Source of the DNA: CAZPKH01 sp964407165
GTDB lineage: Bacteria > Bacteroidota > Bacteroidia > Bacteroidales > Muribaculaceae
Assembly (NCBI GenBank): GCA_964407165.1
Contig: CAYOUJ010000059.1
Location: 1-13,504, forward strand
Length of the DNA: 13,504 bases
Reading direction: 5' to 3'
Shown here: positions 1 to 5,601 of the stretch, piece after piece
How positions within the stretch are numbered: the first letter of the stretch is position 1
How the letters are laid out: the number at the start of each line of letters is the position of its first letter
Position numbers and translations under genes: made by a program
The notes under the pieces: model-generated
Databases searched by the model: none
Told to the model about the DNA's origin: nothing
What the model saw: the letters and a program-made list of their open reading frames with translations, nothing else

Positions 1-318
1 TGGATTATTCTTTGCCTCGCGGGTTGTTTTGAGACCGGTTTTGCGTTTTGCCTTGGCAAGATGAAGGCATTGTCGGGGACTCCGTGGTGTCTGTGGGGTG
101 TAGGGTTCTTGGCTTGTTTGACTTTGAGCATGGTGATGTTGGCGAAGGCTGTGCAGACCATACCGATTGGCACGGCCTATCCTGTATGGACGGGGATTGG
201 GGCCGTTGGCACTGTGGTGGTAGGGATAGTGTTTTTCAATGAGCCGGCAACGCCGTGGCGGCTGCTGTTTATAACCACGTTGATATTCTCGATAGTGGGT
301 CTAAAATTTGTTGACTGA
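1..318 (+). CDS. Small multidrug resistance (SMR) family transporter, 5' partial
   Basis: The reading frame is open from base 1, before the first ATG at 61, so the start lies just outside the window; by comparison with family length only about 2-3 residues are missing. SMR proteins are roughly 105-residue inner-membrane dual-topology dimers that export cationic compounds in exchange for protons. Visible are the membrane-embedded glutamate (codon at 31-33, in GCFETGF), four hydrophobic segments and the TM3 stretch GTAYPVWTGIGAVG, which resembles the SugE/Gdx guanidinium-exporter branch more than EmrE. The tryptophan that Gdx proteins usually carry three residues after the glutamate is a phenylalanine here, so guanidinium specificity is uncertain. 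The stop TGA overlaps the next start by one base (TGATG), implying co-translation. Family assignment is firm; substrate is inference. Confidence 0.9.
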   Translation, partial: WIILCLAGCFETGFAFCLGKMKALSGTPWCLWGVGFLACLTLSMVMLAKAVQTIPIGTAYPVWTGIGAVGTVVVGIVFFNEPATPWRLLFITTLIFSIVGLKFVD

Positions 319-824
319 TGGAACGAAAGATGCGCCGATGCCGGCAACAGCTGTCCGCGCGGGAGAGCGTAGAGATACTTGAAGGCACGACTGCCGGTGT
401 GTTGGCGTTGTGCGGCAATGACATGTGTCCATACGGGGTGCCGATGAGTCATGTTTACTCTGAGAGGAAGCTCTATTTTCACTGCGCGGTCTCGGGCCAT
501 AAACTTGACATTTTGGGTCAAAACCCAATGGCGAGTTTCACGGTGATAGGGCGTGACGAGATACATCCGGAAAAGTTCACCACATATTACCGAAGCGTGG
601 TGGCCTTTGGCAAAATACGTATTGTCGGGGAGGAACGTGAAAAGAGACGCCTGCTCGAGATGATAGGCCGTCGATGCAATCCTGACGATGCCGAGGCGTT
701 GAGCAGGGAGATAGAGGGGGGCATCAAGCGATGCAATGTGCTTGAAATGGATATTGAAAGGCTGACGGGCAAGCAGGCGATTGAGCTTGTAAAGGGGAGT
801 TCTATAAATTCCCAAAATAAATAA
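318..824 (+). CDS. Pyridoxamine 5'-phosphate oxidase-fold flavoprotein, NimA-like
   Basis: A 168-residue cytoplasmic protein of the split-barrel flavin-binding superfamily that includes 5-nitroimidazole reductases (Nim) and other FMN-binding proteins. Recognisable pieces are the N-terminal MRRCRQQLS segment, the strand GVLALCGNDMCPYGVPMS (residues 27-44), YFHCAVSGHKLD (53-64), the strand MASFTV, and TTYYRSVVAFGKIRIV (88-103), which fit the NimA-like group rather than biosynthetic PdxH. Two starts are possible: ATG 318, coupled to the upstream SMR gene by TGATG, and ATG 330, which matches the usual family N terminus. The last ten codons (KGSSINSQNK) lie inside the left arm of a long inverted repeat, so the C-terminal tail may have been altered by that element. 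Real substrate unknown; nitroreductase activity is only a family possibility. Confidence 0.88.
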   Translation: MERKMRRCRQQLSARESVEILEGTTAGVLALCGNDMCPYGVPMSHVYSERKLYFHCAVSGHKLDILGQNPMASFTVIGRDEIHPEKFTTYYRSVVAFGKIRIVGEEREKRRLLEMIGRRCNPDDAEALSREIEGGIKRCNVLEMDIERLTGKQAIELVKGSSINSQNK

Positions 825-967
825 TTGATTTGCTGCCACGCCGGCCTCTTTTTGACTAAAAACGCCGGTTCGCGCAGCCGCGCGTAGCTCGCTACGCGCC
901 TTTACTCAGCGCCGTTTTTATCTCAAAAATAGCCTCGGCGTTGCAGCATGGCAATTTATAGAACTCC
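796..967. repeat. Long imperfect inverted repeat (about 170 bp palindromic element)
   Basis: Four nested complementary blocks share a centre near 889: GGAGTTCTATAAATT (796-810) with AATTTATAGAACTCC (953-967); GCTGC..CGCCG (832-843) with CGGCG..GCAGC (936-947); TAAAAACG (857-864) with CGTTTTTA (913-920); and GCGCGTAGC (880-888) with GCTACGCGC (891-899). The outer left arm includes the 3' end of the upstream coding region, whose stop is at 822-824. It could act as a terminator or mRNA 3' stabiliser, or be a small non-autonomous palindromic element; no target-site duplication is obvious. Confidence 0.8.
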
Positions 968-1014
968 ACTAAAATAAGTGGTCATACTGAATCCATAAAA
1001 CAACCGAAACCAAA

Positions 1015-1060
1015 ACAACGGATTTCACGGATTTAATTTTTAATCCGTGAAATCCGTTGT
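1015..1060. terminator. 19-bp perfect stem-loop, likely bidirectional terminator (9-nt repeat family R3)
   Basis: ACAACGGATTTCACGGATT at 1015-1033 pairs perfectly with its complement at 1042-1060, leaving an 8-base A/T-rich loop. It lies between convergent genes, which suits a terminator working both ways, though no clean U-tract follows. The arms are built of the 9-nt unit AATCCGTGA, seen again at 4079-4146 and, diverged, at 12761-12796. Confidence 0.65.
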
Positions 1061-1090
1061 TAGTTTACTGAGGTTGTTTGGAGGCGGGGA

Positions 1091-1118
1091 GGGGGGCGCG
1101 AGGGCGCGGCCCCGCTCC
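1091..1118 (+). repeat. Intergenic copy of GC-rich R1 element
   Basis: It matches the R1 29-mer (GCGGGGCGCGAGGGCGC followed by C or T, then GCCCCGCTCCC) with two substitutions over 28 positions. It lies 8 bases beyond the protease stop codon and is the only near-exact R1 copy outside a coding region, which shows the element is not merely a protein-level motif. Confidence 0.7.
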
Positions 1119-1126
1119 GGAGAGGG

Positions 1127-2713
1127 TTAGTCGGCGAGGTCGACGGCGTAGTAGCGCTTGGAGCCGGAGGGGTAGACGCCGGTGATGAACATGACGTGGT
1201 CATACTCTTTCTGGCCTTTGATCTGGAGGTAGAGTTTCTCGACCTCTTCGGCTTTGGTGACGCGGACGTTGTTGATGTCGGTGATGATGAAGCCTTTGAC
1301 TATGCCGGCGCGCTTGAATGCGCCTTCGCCGACTTCGGTGACCTGGAGGCCGGAGGGGATGCCGAGCTGCTTGAGCATGTCGGCGCTGACTTCGCCGAAG
1401 GTTGCGCCGAGGGCGGAGGCGTCGGGGGCCTTGACGGCGCGGGTGGAGCCTTCGTCGTTATAGAAGGTGACTTTGGTGTCGTGCTTTTTGTTGTCGCGGA
1501 CGTAGGTGACGGTGACTTCGTCGCCGGGGCGGTGGCGGTTTAGCTTGTCGAAGAGCTGGCCGGAGTTGCCGATGTGCTCGCCGTCCATGGCGATTATGAC
1601 GTCGCCCTCTTTGAGGCCTGCTTTGTCGGCGGCTTTGCCGGCTTCTACCTTGTGGACGTATAGGCCGTCGTTAGTGGCGGTTATCTCCTTCTCTTTCTTG
1701 AGCTTGGGGGTCAGCTCGGCGTAGGAAATGCCGAGGAACGCGCGCTGGACGGTGCCGTAGGTCTTGAGGTCGTCGACCACCTTGGTGACGAGGCTGACGG
1801 GTATGGCGAAGGAGGTGCCGGCATAGTTGCCGGTCTGTGAGTAGATGGCGGCGTTGATGCCGACGAGCTCGCCGTCAAGGTTGACCAGTGCGCCGCCGGA
1901 GTTGCCGGGGTTGACGGCGGCATCGGTCTGGATATATGACTCGATGCCCATCTGGCGTCCCGAGCCGGCGGAGATGTTGCGTGCCTTTGCGCTGACGATG
2001 CCGGAGGTGACGGTGGAGGTGAAGCCGAAGGGGTTTCCTACGGCGAGCACCCACTCGCCGACCTTGAGTGCGTCGGAGTCGCCGAAAGGTATGACGGGGA
2101 GGTTGGTGGCGTCAATCTTGATGAGGGCGAGGTCGGTGGCCTTGTCGGAGCCGATGACGGTGGCGTTGTAGGTGGAGGCGTCGTTGAGGGTGATCTCGAG
2201 ACGCTCGGCGCCGTCGATTACATGGGCATTGGTGACGATGTAACCGTCTGGGCTGATGATCACGCCGCTGCCGAGGCCGAGCTGTTGCTGGGCCTCCTCG
2301 GGGTTTGAGGGAGTAGTCTCCTGCTGCTTCTTCTCCTGACGGCGGTTCTGCGGGCCGAAGAAGAATTCAAAGAAGGGGTCGTTGAAGAAGTCGTCGTAGG
2401 GGTTGTATGTCGAGCGCTGACGGGCAGTGACGAAGCTCTTGATGCTTACCACGCCTTCTATTGCCTGCTCGGCCGCGCGGGTGAAGTCGGTGGTGCCGGC
2501 TGCAGATGCGGGGCGGGCTGTGACGGGCGTAACTCCGGGCTTTTCGCCGGAGGTGAGCAGGGCAGGGGAGGGCTCTGCGTCGTCCTGGAAGATGTCGGCG
2601 CTGAAGGTGCCGGTGCTGACGGCGTGGACGGCCGACATGGCGCCCACGGTGAGCGCGGAGGTGGCCACGGCCACGCATACGGTGAGTATTGCAATCTGTT
2701 TGTTCAGTTTCAT
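1127..2713 (-). CDS. htrA: Periplasmic HtrA/Deg family serine protease with two PDZ domains
   Basis: A 528-residue ATP-independent protease/chaperone of the S1C family that degrades misfolded envelope proteins. It begins with a Sec signal/anchor segment (MKLNKQIAILTVCVAVATSALTV, written MKLNKQIAIL then TVCVAVATSALTV). The trypsin-like domain has a complete triad: His164 in TNAHVI, Asp194 in ATDLALI and Ser272 in NPGNSGGAL. The phenylalanine-rich loop around residues 106-120 (DDFFNDPFFEFFFG) is the regulatory LA-loop region typical of Deg proteins. PDZ1 begins near the AFLGIS loop (325-330), and a second PDZ-like domain covers about 435-528. Length and layout match DegP/DegQ. It is divergent from the NlpC/P60 gene and appears monocistronic, with a -7 box at 2761-2768. 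Function is firm; DegP versus DegQ versus DegS cannot be decided here. Confidence 0.97.
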   Translation of the reverse strand: MKLNKQIAILTVCVAVATSALTVGAMSAVHAVSTGTFSADIFQDDAEPSPALLTSGEKPGVTPVTARPASAAGTTDFTRAAEQAIEGVVSIKSFVTARQRSTYNPYDDFFNDPFFEFFFGPQNRRQEKKQQETTPSNPEEAQQQLGLGSGVIISPDGYIVTNAHVIDGAERLEITLNDASTYNATVIGSDKATDLALIKIDATNLPVIPFGDSDALKVGEWVLAVGNPFGFTSTVTSGIVSAKARNISAGSGRQMGIESYIQTDAAVNPGNSGGALVNLDGELVGINAAIYSQTGNYAGTSFAIPVSLVTKVVDDLKTYGTVQRAFLGISYAELTPKLKKEKEITATNDGLYVHKVEAGKAADKAGLKEGDVIIAMDGEHIGNSGQLFDKLNRHRPGDEVTVTYVRDNKKHDTKVTFYNDEGSTRAVKAPDASALGATFGEVSADMLKQLGIPSGLQVTEVGEGAFKRAGIVKGFIITDINNVRVTKAEEVEKLYLQIKGQKEYDHVMFITGVYPSGSKRYYAVDLAD

Positions 2714-2760
2714 AGCTTCTGGTTTATTATTTTTACGCTTATAAGACGCGAATATTATGC

Positions 2761-2781
2761 CAAAGTTACGCGCCAGGGCGC
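2761..2781 (-). promoter_or_regulatory. Promoter -7 box for htrA with adjacent inverted repeat
   Basis: On the minus strand, TAACTTTG (2761-2768) fits the Bacteroidota TAnnTTTG element about 48 bases before the htrA start. No good -33 TTTG is visible at the expected distance. Immediately upstream lies the perfect dyad GCGCC-AG-GGCGC (2770-2781), a possible operator. Confidence 0.5.
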
Positions 2782-2850
2782 TGATTTTAGTTTAATTAAT
2801 AACTTTTCACACCCATTTTTCGGCAAAAAGGGAAATTTTTTGGCAAACGT

Positions 2851-2881
2851 ATTGATAATCAAAAAATAATTGCTACATTTG
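2851..2881 (+). promoter_or_regulatory. Promoter for the NlpC/P60 lipoprotein gene
   Basis: ATTG (2851-2854) and TACATTTG (2874-2881) match the Bacteroidota -33 and TAnnTTTG -7 elements with 19 bases between them. The -7 box ends only 7 bases before the ATG at 2889, predicting a leader of roughly 4-5 bases. Confidence 0.65.
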
Positions 2882-2888
2882 CCGTGCT

Positions 2889-3776
2889 ATGAAAGTGCTT
2901 GGAAGATTTTTGGGAATGCTATGTGTGGCCACAATAGTGGCTACTATGACCTCGTGCGGCACAAGCCACACGGTGAGCGGCAGCAACGGTCGTGTAGCGA
3001 ACAGCGAACAGCCTGCAGCAGCGAACAGGGGTGAAGCGAACAGCGAACAGCCTGCAGCAGCGAACAGGGGTATTGACGGACTTGACGCGATGACGCAGGC
3101 GCTGCTTAAGGAGGCCTATTCCTGGCAGGGCACTCCTTATTTATATGGGGGCAACACTCGCGAGGGCATAGACTGCTCGGGGTTTGTGCTGCAGGTGTTC
3201 AAGAAGGCTGTCGATATAGGGTTGCCCCGCACGTCGCGCCAACAGCATGAGTATTGCCAGATAATCAGCCGCGAGCGCCTTGAGCCGGGTGACCTGGTGT
3301 TCTTCGCCACGGGCAAGGATCCGAACGTGGTATCACACGTTGGCATCTACGTAGGCTCGGGCAACATGATACACTCGTCGTCGAGCAAGGGTGTGATAGT
3401 CAGCAGCTTGTCGAGCAACTACTATACCTCGCACTTCCTCGCCGCGGGCCGAGTGCAGCGTTTCTACGCCATGCGCTCGGATGCGGGGCGCAAGGATGCC
3501 GCGCCGGCGCCTAAGGAGGAGCCGGTGGTGGCAGCAAATGCCCAGGAGCCACCCACAAAGAGCGTGAAGGCGCAGAAACCCAAGAAGGAGAAACGAAGCA
3601 AACAGCGAACAGCCGGCAGCAGCGAACAGCCGGCAACAGCAAACCGCGAACAGCCTGCAGCAAAGACAACTGCATCGCATCGTGGTGCCCATCAGGGGAC
3701 TGCCACCTCTGCCGACCCGTCGGCCACGGATGTCGAGGCCCTTCGCAACCAAGTGCTCGGCGACCTCCCCGATTAA
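2889..3776 (+). CDS. NlpC/P60 family lipoprotein, predicted cell-wall peptidase
   Basis: A 295-residue predicted lipoprotein: signal sequence ending in the lipobox TMTSC with Cys23. Next comes a linker of two 13-residue repeats (ANSEQPAAANRGE, about residues 37-61), then an NlpC/P60 cysteine-peptidase domain (about 65-195). The domain shows the catalytic Cys96 in DCSGFV, His150 in SHVGIYVG and a third polar residue, His162, in MIHSSS. Such enzymes cleave peptide bonds in peptidoglycan stems. The tail (about 200-295) is Lys/Pro/Ala-rich and basic, again containing the EQPA repeat, and may bind wall polymers; this is inference. The start gives a good signal peptide and follows the promoter closely. 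A DUF2007 gene follows after 45 bases. The stop codon TAA lies in a CCCGATTAA repeat unit. Confidence 0.93.
   Translation: MKVLGRFLGMLCVATIVATMTSCGTSHTVSGSNGRVANSEQPAAANRGEANSEQPAAANRGIDGLDAMTQALLKEAYSWQGTPYLYGGNTREGIDCSGFVLQVFKKAVDIGLPRTSRQQHEYCQIISRERLEPGDLVFFATGKDPNVVSHVGIYVGSGNMIHSSSSKGVIVSSLSSNYYTSHFLAAGRVQRFYAMRSDAGRKDAAPAPKEEPVVAANAQEPPTKSVKAQKPKKEKRSKQRTAGSSEQPATANREQPAAKTTASHRGAHQGTATSADPSATDVEALRNQVLGDLPD
2997..3071 (+). repeat. Tandem in-frame repeat R2, two 39-nt-spaced units
   Basis: Two identical 36-nt units (2997-3032 and 3036-3071) begin GCGAACAGCGAACAGC and contain the palindrome CTGCAG. The 39-nt period is exactly 13 codons, encoding ANSEQPAAANRGE twice between the lipidated cysteine and the peptidase domain. 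Confidence 0.9.
3598..3665 (+). repeat. Diverged R2 repeat block in the lipoprotein tail
   Basis: This stretch reuses R2 pieces (AACAGCGAACAGCCGGCAGC, GCGAACAGCCTGCAGC) in the same strand orientation, giving SSEQPATAN and REQPAAK. It is more degenerate than the 2997-3071 block and partly shifted in reading frame. Confidence 0.75.
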
Positions 3777-3812
3777 ACAAATCCTTTACCCGATTAGCCG
3801 CTTACCCGATTA
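3768..3812 (+). repeat. TTACCCGATTA intercistronic repeats (R4)
   Basis: Exact TTACCCGATTA copies lie at 3786-3796 and 3802-3812, and a third partial unit CCCGATTAA (3768-3776) supplies the stop codon of the NlpC/P60 gene. They fill the 45-base gap before the DUF2007 start. The same 11-mer, in the same direction relative to transcription, precedes the adaptor gene at 11461-11487. Confidence 0.85.
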
Positions 3813-3821
3813 AAAAGCATT

Positions 3822-4049
3822 ATGGAACAAGATACGCTCGTTTTGCTCGAGACTTTCAGCACCGACGCCGAGGCGCACATCGTCGCGGGCATGCTCGAGA
3901 GCAACGGCATACCTTGCTGCATTGACAACCAGATTTTTGGCAGCAGCGTCTATCCCATCGGGTTCAGCTCGTTAGGAGGCATACGCGTGATGGTGCTCTC
4001 GCGCGACCTCGACCGCGCCCGCTCCCTCCTCGCCCAATCCCACGACTGA
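3822..4049 (+). CDS. DUF2007 family small protein
   Basis: A 75-residue soluble protein with the pattern of DUF2007 (a putative prokaryotic signal-transducing domain): LVLLETFSTDAEAHIVAGML, then ESNGIPCCIDN, a glycine-rich middle, and the terminal strand IRVMVLSRDLDRARSLL. Family members are small ferredoxin-like-fold domains of unknown role; no catalytic residues are known. It lies 45 bases after the NlpC/P60 gene with no promoter of its own visible, so it is probably co-transcribed with it. Two adjacent cysteines (CC) are present but there is no CxxC pair. The family assignment rests on overall pattern and length. Confidence 0.8.
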   Translation: MEQDTLVLLETFSTDAEAHIVAGMLESNGIPCCIDNQIFGSSVYPIGFSSLGGIRVMVLSRDLDRARSLLAQSHD

Positions 4050-4056
4050 GTCATGT

Positions 4057-4075
4057 CACGAAGAAACAAAAGAAA
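4057..4075 (+). repeat. CACGAAGAAAC purine-rich repeat (R5), short copy
   Basis: CACGAAGAAACAAAAGAAA is identical over 19 bases to 5434-5452 in the CapA-gene leader. Here it directly precedes the terminator hairpin after the DUF2007 stop. Confidence 0.8.
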
Positions 4076-4078
4076 CAC

Positions 4079-4146
4079 AAACAACAGATTTCACGGATTT
4101 CACGGATTAAAATTAAAATCCGTGGAATCCGTGAAATCTGTTGTTT
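4079..4146. terminator. 30-bp stem-loop, likely bidirectional terminator (R3 family)
   Basis: Arms 4079-4108 and 4117-4146 are complementary over 30 bases with a single T:G pair, around an 8-base A/T loop. The arms are built from 9-nt units (GATTTCACG on the left, AATCCGTGG/A on the right). It lies between the convergent DUF2007 and PerM-family genes, 10 bases beyond the latter's stop. Confidence 0.75.
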
Positions 4147-4156
4147 AACCGTGAGA

Positions 4157-5305
4157 TTAGGGTTCGGGCTTTTCGGTGATTTCGCGGAAGAGGCGGCGCT
4201 CGCGGCGTGTTTGGGAGTGGTCGTCGTGGTCGTCGCGTCCGATGACATACTCGTTGTAGTAGGCAAGGATTAGGGTGGTCATTGGCAGTGCGATGATAAG
4301 TCCGATGAGTCCCAGGAGTGTGCCCCAGATGGAGAGTGAGAGGAGTATGATGGCGGGGTTGAGGCCCATGGCTTTGCCCATAATCTTGGGGGTGAGGAAG
4401 AGGTCTTGGATGGCCTGGACGACGGCATAGACGGCTATGCACTCCCAGAAGATGGTCCAGAAGTCGCCCCCGCCGCCGGCGGCGTAGACGAGGCAGAGGA
4501 GGGTGGTGGGCACGATGGAGATGAGCTGCAGGTAGGGCACCATGTTGAGCAGGCCGATGAACAGGCCGAGGATGATGGCCATGGGGAGGCCGACGATGCT
4601 GAAGCCGATGCTGAAGAGTATGCCCACGAGGAATGCCACGAGCGCCTGGCCGCGGAAGTAGTGGTTCATGCTGCGCTTGACGTCGCCGCCGATCTTGAAG
4701 ACTATGTGGCGGTAGCGCGGGGGCACCATCAGGCGGAAGCCGCGGGCGAGGCGGTCGTAGTCGATCATGATGAAGATGACATACAGCACTACTATCAGCC
4801 AGTTGAAGATGCCCAGGAGTATTGAGAAGCTGCTGGTAATGATGCCCCAGGAGGTGCTCAGGGCACTCTCGAGGATCGACACCCACTCCTGGTTGAGCAG
4901 ATCGGTGGAGAGCTTGTTGAAGTCGATGTTGCGCTGGATGAACTGGTGGACCTCGTGCGGCAGGAACTGTATGTCAGCGGCCGAGGCGGCGTAGTTGCGG
5001 AATATCTGTGCCATCTCGTGCAGCTCGGCGATGAATCGCGGGGCGAATATCGCGCAGCAGCAGGCCACGAGGAAGCAGGCCTCAAAGAGTGTCATGAAGA
5101 TGGCAATGACGCGTCCCTTGAGGTGAAGCAGCCGGCGGTTGTATTGCACGAACGGCTCAAGTATGTAGGCTATAAGCACGGCCACGCAGAAGGGCAGCAG
5201 CACATCCTTGAGATAGTTGATGAGCCACAGGGCGCCGAGCACACCAATCACGGTGATGATGATGCGCACCACGCGGTCGAAGGTATATGGTTGACGGTCA
5301 GGCAC
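4157..5305 (-). CDS. AI-2E / PerM family membrane protein
   Basis: A 382-residue polytopic inner-membrane protein of the AI-2E transporter (PerM/YdiK) family. Members have been linked to autoinducer-2 export or Na+/H+ antiport, and the real substrate of most is unknown. Paired hydrophobic segments occur at about 14-50, one at 65-88, then a soluble loop (90-150), and further segments at 158-182, 220-255, 258-275, 285-300 and 315-350. Family-typical stretches are MNHYFRGQALVAFLVGIL (213-230), GLPMAIILGLFIGLLNMVPY (239-258) and FLTPKIMGKAMGLNPAI (303-319). The start is GTG (5305-5303): an in-frame stop lies nearby upstream with no ATG between, and the next Met is inside a membrane segment. The tail is charged (DDHDDHSQTRRERR). 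It is divergent from the CapA-type gene. Family is firm, substrate unknown. Confidence 0.93.
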   Translation of the reverse strand: MPDRQPYTFDRVVRIIITVIGVLGALWLINYLKDVLLPFCVAVLIAYILEPFVQYNRRLLHLKGRVIAIFMTLFEACFLVACCCAIFAPRFIAELHEMAQIFRNYAASAADIQFLPHEVHQFIQRNIDFNKLSTDLLNQEWVSILESALSTSWGIITSSFSILLGIFNWLIVVLYVIFIMIDYDRLARGFRLMVPPRYRHIVFKIGGDVKRSMNHYFRGQALVAFLVGILFSIGFSIVGLPMAIILGLFIGLLNMVPYLQLISIVPTTLLCLVYAAGGGGDFWTIFWECIAVYAVVQAIQDLFLTPKIMGKAMGLNPAIILLSLSIWGTLLGLIGLIIALPMTTLILAYYNEYVIGRDDHDDHSQTRRERRLFREITEKPEP

Positions 5306-5307
5306 GT

Positions 5308-5333
5308 TTAGTTTATAGATTATAGTTTATAGT
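5308..5333. repeat. TTTATAG/ATTATAG direct-repeat tract
   Basis: The tract reads TTAGTTTATAGATTATAG then TTTATAGT, a short near-tandem repeat. It occupies the predicted 5' leader of the PerM-family mRNA, between its -7 box and its GTG start. Confidence 0.7.
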
Positions 5334-5338
5334 TAATG

Positions 5339-5370
5339 CAAAATTAAGTAAATTTTTTAAATCTCACAAT
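5339..5370 (-). promoter_or_regulatory. Promoter for the PerM-family gene
   Basis: On the minus strand, ATTG (5370-5367) and TAATTTTG (5346-5339) fit the Bacteroidota -33 and -7 elements with 20 bases between them. The predicted transcript begins about 30 bases before the GTG start. Confidence 0.55.
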
Positions 5371-5385
5371 TTAATCTTACCTTTG
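5354..5385 (+). promoter_or_regulatory. Promoter for the CapA-type gene
   Basis: TACCTTTG (5378-5385) is a full TAnnTTTG match; only a T-run (5353-5358) stands at the -33 position. It overlaps the opposing promoter, so the two may compete. The ATG at 5602 implies a leader of about 210 bases. Confidence 0.6.
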
Positions 5386-5400
5386 CGGGAAAATAACCCG

Positions 5401-5576
5401 CGAAGAAATAAAAGAAAAGAAAGAAACAAGTTGCACGAAGAAACAAAAGAAATAAAAGAAACAATATAATTAATTAAATATAAGTTTCTTTTTATTCTTT
5501 CGTTTCTTCGTGAAATCAAAATTAAGGGGAGTTCTTCGTGCAACTTGCTTCTTTTGTTTCTTTCGTTTCTTCGTGC
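5401..5576. repeat. A/T-rich nested inverted repeat in the CapA-gene leader (R5 family)
   Basis: CAAGTTGCACGAAGAA (5427-5442) is the exact reverse complement of 5532-5547, and CACGAAGAAAC (5434-5444) also pairs with GTTTCTTCGTG (5502-5512). Flanking purine-rich (5401-5426) and pyrimidine-rich (5548-5576) stretches extend the complementarity imperfectly. The 5434 unit can therefore fold with either of two partners in the predicted 5' untranslated leader. Confidence 0.8.
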
Positions 5577-5601
5577 GATATTCGTAAAAATTTGACCCGT
5601 T

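Larger units (their letters stand above)
825..1126. other. Convergent intergenic region made largely of repeats
   Basis: This 302-base gap lies between the ends of the convergent flavoprotein and protease genes. It holds most of the 796-967 palindrome, a 19-bp hairpin at 1015-1060 and a noncoding copy of the GC-rich R1 repeat at 1091-1118. The remainder (968-1014 and 1061-1090) shows nothing recognisable, and no plausible gene lies in it on either strand. Confidence 0.8.
5306..5601. other. Divergent intergenic region with promoters and A/T-rich repeats
   Basis: These 296 bases hold a TTTATAG direct-repeat tract (5308-5333), back-to-back promoters (5339-5385) and a large A/T-rich inverted repeat (5401-5576). 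It is strikingly A/T-rich beside the GC-rich genes. No ORF here looks like a gene. Confidence 0.8.

Noticed and set aside
796..967. Insertion sequence with terminal inverted repeats
   Set aside because: No room for a transposase and no clear flanking duplication; at most a non-autonomous palindromic element.
4051..4266. Small minus-strand open frame with an Ile/Arg-rich end near the 4079 hairpin
   Set aside because: It is translation of the repeat hairpin and of an out-of-frame part of the PerM-family gene; no independent signal supports it.
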